Shown: piece by piece, positions 60,817 to 64,000 of the stretch
Layout of the letters: each line of letters opens with the position of its first letter
Numbering within the stretch: position 1 is the stretch's first letter
Assembly: GCA_945912145.1 (NCBI GenBank)
Contig: CAMEBF010000001.1
Coordinates: forward strand, 62,001-126,000
Length of the DNA: 64,000 bases
From: an uncultured Clostridia bacterium
GTDB taxonomy: Bacteria; Bacillota; Clostridia; Oscillospirales; Acutalibacteraceae
Direction: 5' to 3'
Translations under genes and position numbers: made by a program
The notes under the pieces: generated by a model
Database searches by the model: none
Seen by the model: the letters and a program-made list of their open reading frames with translations, nothing else
What the model was told of the DNA's origin: nothing

Positions 60817-63800
60817 TTGAAGAATGCCAGAACGGCAAAGGAGACGCAGAGCAGCTTTTGGTCTCGGAATATTTATTGTATTGCGGCCGCTGCGATTGCC
60901 GCGGTCATTATGCTTTTTACTTATATAGCATGGAAGTTTTTCCCGTTCGGTGAAAATATCATTCTGCGAATGGATTTGTATCACCAGTATGCGCCGCTGT
61001 TTGCGGAGTTGTATGAAAGGATCTTCGGCGGTGATTCCCTGATCTACTCCTTTACGTCGGGTCTCGGAAGCAGCTTTTTAGGCAATTATTTCAACTATCT
61101 GTCCAGTCCGACCATGCTGTTCGTGCTGATCTTCGGGCATAAGAATATCCCGGAAGCTGTTGCGGCCATGGTGCTTGTGAAGGCGGCGGCTTCGGCCTAT
61201 ACGTTCACGTATTTTCTCGGCAAGGTCACAAAGAAATCCGATCTCTCTACCTCCGCTTTCGGTCTTCTCTATGCGTTCTGCGGCTATTTTGTCGCGTATT
61301 ACTGGAACATCATGTGGCTTGACGCCGTGGTGCTTTTCCCGATCGTGATTCTGGGCATCTGGTATATCATTGAAGAAGGTCGCAGCCTGCCGTATATCCT
61401 CTCGCTTGCCGTCATCATGATGACAAACTATTATATGGCGTATATGGTCTGTCTGCTTTCCGTTGTGTTTTTCCTGTACTTCTATTTCTCAAAGAGAACC
61501 CTTGGCGAGCCGATGAACAAGGGCTTTATCCTGAAGGCGAAGTATAAGCATTCCGTCAGTGTCGGCGCATTCAATTCCACGTTTCTGGTTCGCGGTGCGA
61601 CGTTTGCCGCGGCATCGATCCTTGCTGCAATGATTGCCGCTTTTGCGCTTCTGCCGGTTTATTTCATTCTGAAAAATTCTTCGGCGACAAACTCGACTTT
61701 CCCGTCCTCTTTCGCCTCGTATTTTTCGATTTTCGATTTTCTTGCCAATCATCTTGCCGGTGTCGAGCCGACGATCCGCAGCAGCGGCGACGCAGTCTAT
61801 CCGAATGTTTACTGCGGCATGCTGACGCTGCTCCTTGTTCCGCTGTTTATGTTCTCGAAGAAATTCTCGCTGCGTGAAAAAATCGTCACAACAGCGGTTT
61901 CAGCGTTTTTCTTCTTCAGCTTCAACATCAATATCCTGAATTACATCTGGCACGGCTTCCATTTTCCGAATGACCTGCCGTACCGTTTCTCGTTTGCTTA
62001 TTCGTTCTTCCTGCTGTTCCTGGCCTACCGTGTTTTCAACGTGATCAGGGAGATACCGGCAAAGAGTATACTGGCTTCGGCATGCGGAGTCGCAGCATTT
62101 GCCGCCATCGTTGAAAAGGTAGGCTCCGCCAATGTCGATCTGAAAGTCGTCTGGACAAGCGTTATTTTTGTGATTGTCTATGCGGTTATTCTGGCGTTTA
62201 TCAGGAATCCGAAGTATGTGCGCTCGTCGATTTCGATTCTTCTGCTGACGGCCGTCTGCGCGGAGCTCCTGATTTCCGATACGCCGAATTATAAAGTCAC
62301 GCAGACGAAAACATCTTATACAAGTTCCTATGATGATACAAAGGTCGTGGTTGATAAAATCAAAGAAACCGAAGGAGACGACGGCTTTTACCGTATGGAG
62401 CTGGCACTTCTGCTAACGAGAATGGACAACTGCTGGTTCTATTATCCCGGCGTTTCTACGTTTACCTCGATGGCATATGAAGATGTGGCGCACTTGCAGG
62501 ATTATCTCGGGCTGTTCGGCAACAAGATCAACAGTTATACCTATACGTGCCAGACGGGTCTTTACAACTCGATGATGTCGCTGAAATATATCGTCGACAA
62601 TCACGATTATGTCGCCACAGACAGCTACAGACCGCAGATGGATGGTAACTTCCTGTATACCAAGGTCGATACCTATAATGATATGACGGTTTACCGGAAT
62701 AATTACTGGCTTCCCGTCGCATTCTCTGCCAACGAAAATCTGGATTCGTTGTGGGTCTATAGCGACGATAATCCCTTTGTGAATCAGAACAATTTCTATT
62801 ATAACGCTTCCGGCGTGGCGGATATTCTCTCGCCGCTGAGCGGTGAAGTTTCGGATATCAACAATATTGAGCAGATCGACGATTCAGCTGTCCGCGACGG
62901 TCAGTTCAGCATTTATAAAGAGAACAGCGGCGAAACCTCCAACGAGGTGACGTTCCGTTATGAGGTCACGCAGACTCAGAATGTCTATGTTTACGTCGAG
63001 TGTTCCGACGTCAGTTCCGTACTTGTTTCTGCGGGAGGCTTTACCTATAATCAGTCGCTTGACAACAAGCCTTATATTCTTGATTGCGGAACGATTGAAG
63101 CCGGAACGGACCTGTATATTTCTTACAGTCTGAAAGACGATTCCATCAGCGGCACCGTAAAACAGTATGTCTACGGTATGGATCAGAATAAATTCATCAA
63201 CGCCTATAATACCATTGTGAATAACGGCGTGCTTGACGTTACGGAAAACAAAGAGCACTATATGAAAGGTACCGTAAAGCTTGCTGAAGGCAAAATGCTC
63301 TTTACGTCGATTCCGTACGATACGGCATGGGACGTTTATGTGGACGGTCAGAAGCTCTCGTCTGACAAGATCGTAAAAGTCGGCAATGCGCTCATGGGCA
63401 TCAAGATGGACGCCGGCGAGCATACCGTGGAGTTGCGGTATACGCCGAACGGCATGATTGTCGGTCTGATACTGACCGTGATCGGGATCTTGATCCTTGT
63501 TATTCTGCTGGTTCTCAAGAAGAAAAAACGTTTTGTTTACAGCGACGCATATCGCGCCGATGTTCTGGAGCTCGGCCGGTGGCGTGATAAAGGTCTCGAG
63601 GCCGCGGCAAAAGAGCAGGAAGAGCAGTTTGAAGCCGATTTTGAAAAGACGCTGCGTGAGTCGGAGGAAGAATCCGTCGATACCGAAACGCAGGACGCAT
63701 GGGAGGCCGCTCTTACCTCGGCAGCAGCCTATGTGAAATCACAAAAGCAGTCGGAAGAGTCGCAGGATGAAGCGGAAACTGAAACAGCATCTGACGTATC

Positions 63801-63858
63801 GGACGAAAGCGACGATTCGGAAAAAAAAACTCAATTTTTGAATCCGAAGGAGATTTAG
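60817..63858 (+). CDS. YfhO-family large membrane protein
   Basis: The 1013-residue protein starts at a TTG with AAAGGAT upstream. It has about a dozen N-terminal membrane helices (~20-480), a conserved acidic loop (RMDLYHQYAPLFAELYERIF), and an extracellular beta-rich region (~500-870; LAEGKMLFTSIPYDTAWDVY). One further helix lies near 880-905 before a charged, Glu-rich cytoplasmic tail. YfhO of Bacillus helps add sugars to lipoteichoic acid; a related role in wall-polymer glycosylation is inferred. The next gene starts 2 bases after its stop. Confidence 0.88.
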   Translation: MKNARTAKETQSSFWSRNIYCIAAAAIAAVIMLFTYIAWKFFPFGENIILRMDLYHQYAPLFAELYERIFGGDSLIYSFTSGLGSSFLGNYFNYLSSPTMLFVLIFGHKNIPEAVAAMVLVKAAASAYTFTYFLGKVTKKSDLSTSAFGLLYAFCGYFVAYYWNIMWLDAVVLFPIVILGIWYIIEEGRSLPYILSLAVIMMTNYYMAYMVCLLSVVFFLYFYFSKRTLGEPMNKGFILKAKYKHSVSVGAFNSTFLVRGATFAAASILAAMIAAFALLPVYFILKNSSATNSTFPSSFASYFSIFDFLANHLAGVEPTIRSSGDAVYPNVYCGMLTLLLVPLFMFSKKFSLREKIVTTAVSAFFFFSFNINILNYIWHGFHFPNDLPYRFSFAYSFFLLFLAYRVFNVIREIPAKSILASACGVAAFAAIVEKVGSANVDLKVVWTSVIFVIVYAVILAFIRNPKYVRSSISILLLTAVCAELLISDTPNYKVTQTKTSYTSSYDDTKVVVDKIKETEGDDGFYRMELALLLTRMDNCWFYYPGVSTFTSMAYEDVAHLQDYLGLFGNKINSYTYTCQTGLYNSMMSLKYIVDNHDYVATDSYRPQMDGNFLYTKVDTYNDMTVYRNNYWLPVAFSANENLDSLWVYSDDNPFVNQNNFYYNASGVADILSPLSGEVSDINNIEQIDDSAVRDGQFSIYKENSGETSNEVTFRYEVTQTQNVYVYVECSDVSSVLVSAGGFTYNQSLDNKPYILDCGTIEAGTDLYISYSLKDDSISGTVKQYVYGMDQNKFINAYNTIVNNGVLDVTENKEHYMKGTVKLAEGKMLFTSIPYDTAWDVYVDGQKLSSDKIVKVGNALMGIKMDAGEHTVELRYTPNGMIVGLILTVIGILILVILLVLKKKKRFVYSDAYRADVLELGRWRDKGLEAAAKEQEEQFEADFEKTLRESEEESVDTETQDAWEAALTSAAAYVKSQKQSEESQDEAETETASDVSDESDDSEKKTQFLNPKEI

Positions 63859-63860
63859 AC

Positions 63861-64000
63861 ATGGTTTTTTCAGATGATAATGATCTTTTTGATGAAAAAA
63901 CGATAGACGAAGTTCTGGAAGACTTTGAAAAGCGTACAGAAGATATTGAAAAACCGAAACAGAACAAGCTCTCGGCGGACGATAAAAAGTCAGCCAAAAA
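63861..64000 (+). CDS. Acidic protein of unknown function, cut by window edge
   Basis: An ATG at 63861 follows GAAGGAGATTTAGAC, a good ribosome site, 2 bases after the YfhO gene stop. The visible 46 residues (MVFSDDNDLFDEKTIDEVLE...) are very acidic and then Lys-rich, with no hydrophobic segment. The gene continues past 64000, so no family can be assigned; coupling with the YfhO gene is likely. Confidence 0.7.
   Translation, partial: MVFSDDNDLFDEKTIDEVLEDFEKRTEDIEKPKQNKLSADDKKSAK

Overview
The window looks like a chromosomal segment from an uncultured gut member of the Clostridia, most likely Oscillospirales/Ruminococcaceae-like. The evidence is a mid-50s GC feel, strong AGGAGG-type ribosome sites with frequent TTG/GTG starts, a T-box leader on valS, a SCIFF peptide with its radical SAM maturase, a dockerin-bearing exported esterase, a GH33 sialidase, indolepyruvate:ferredoxin oxidoreductase, and no outer-membrane genes. 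The placement is inferred from gene families, not from a phylogenetic marker.

Layout. 1-4757: 3' end of a secreted sialidase, a ferredoxin/ASKHA protein, an amidohydrolase, a hairpin-rich spacer and a membrane protein. 4758-15511 (minus): formyl-THF ligase followed by a nearly complete histidine operon (hisZGDCBHAF, then hisIE) that carries a secreted dockerin/SGNH esterase gene between hisF and hisIE. 15793-17325: a decayed gene and a LacI-type repressor. 17524-20692: a compact cassette of HPr-kinase-like protein, 43-aa acidic peptide, PqqD-like protein and an S26-peptidase/nucleotidyltransferase fusion; this is my best candidate for an undescribed peptide-modification system. 20968-24262: remnant of a surface protein, pyrR, iorB/iorA. 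24482-28857 (minus): a TIR/MORN/CFI-box protein followed by two AT-rich unknown genes bounded by a duplicated 3' end. 29059-38763: MreB-like protein, L-lactate dehydrogenase, recD2, thioesterase, T-box plus valS, folC and a small HTH protein, with several copies of a short palindrome-rich intergenic repeat. 38974-47173: pncB, a degenerate PP2C-like membrane protein, GH25 lysozyme, secreted unknown, secreted lipase-like hydrolase, aldo/keto reductase. 47293-51762: tRNA-Thr, an ADP-ribosylglycohydrolase-fold protein and a three-gene TrpXYZ-like ABC transporter. 51986-56306: Trk potassium uptake (TrkA, TrkH) and a MATE exporter. 56363-59263: SCIFF peptide, its maturase and a PLP decarboxylase. 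59322-64000: M28 peptidase with a membrane insert, a large YfhO-like membrane protein and the start of one more gene.

How the genes fit together. Most of the window is housekeeping metabolism (histidine, one-carbon, NAD, folate, tRNA charging, K+ uptake, amino-acid fermentation). The accessory parts are the two peptide-modification loci (the known SCIFF locus and the unrecognised kinase/PqqD/peptidase/nucleotidyltransferase cassette), the TIR locus with signs of duplication and insertion, and surface proteins. Three of these surface proteins (one of them a remnant) end in a similar amphipathic C-terminal tail. All functions are read from sequence motifs; no database search was run.
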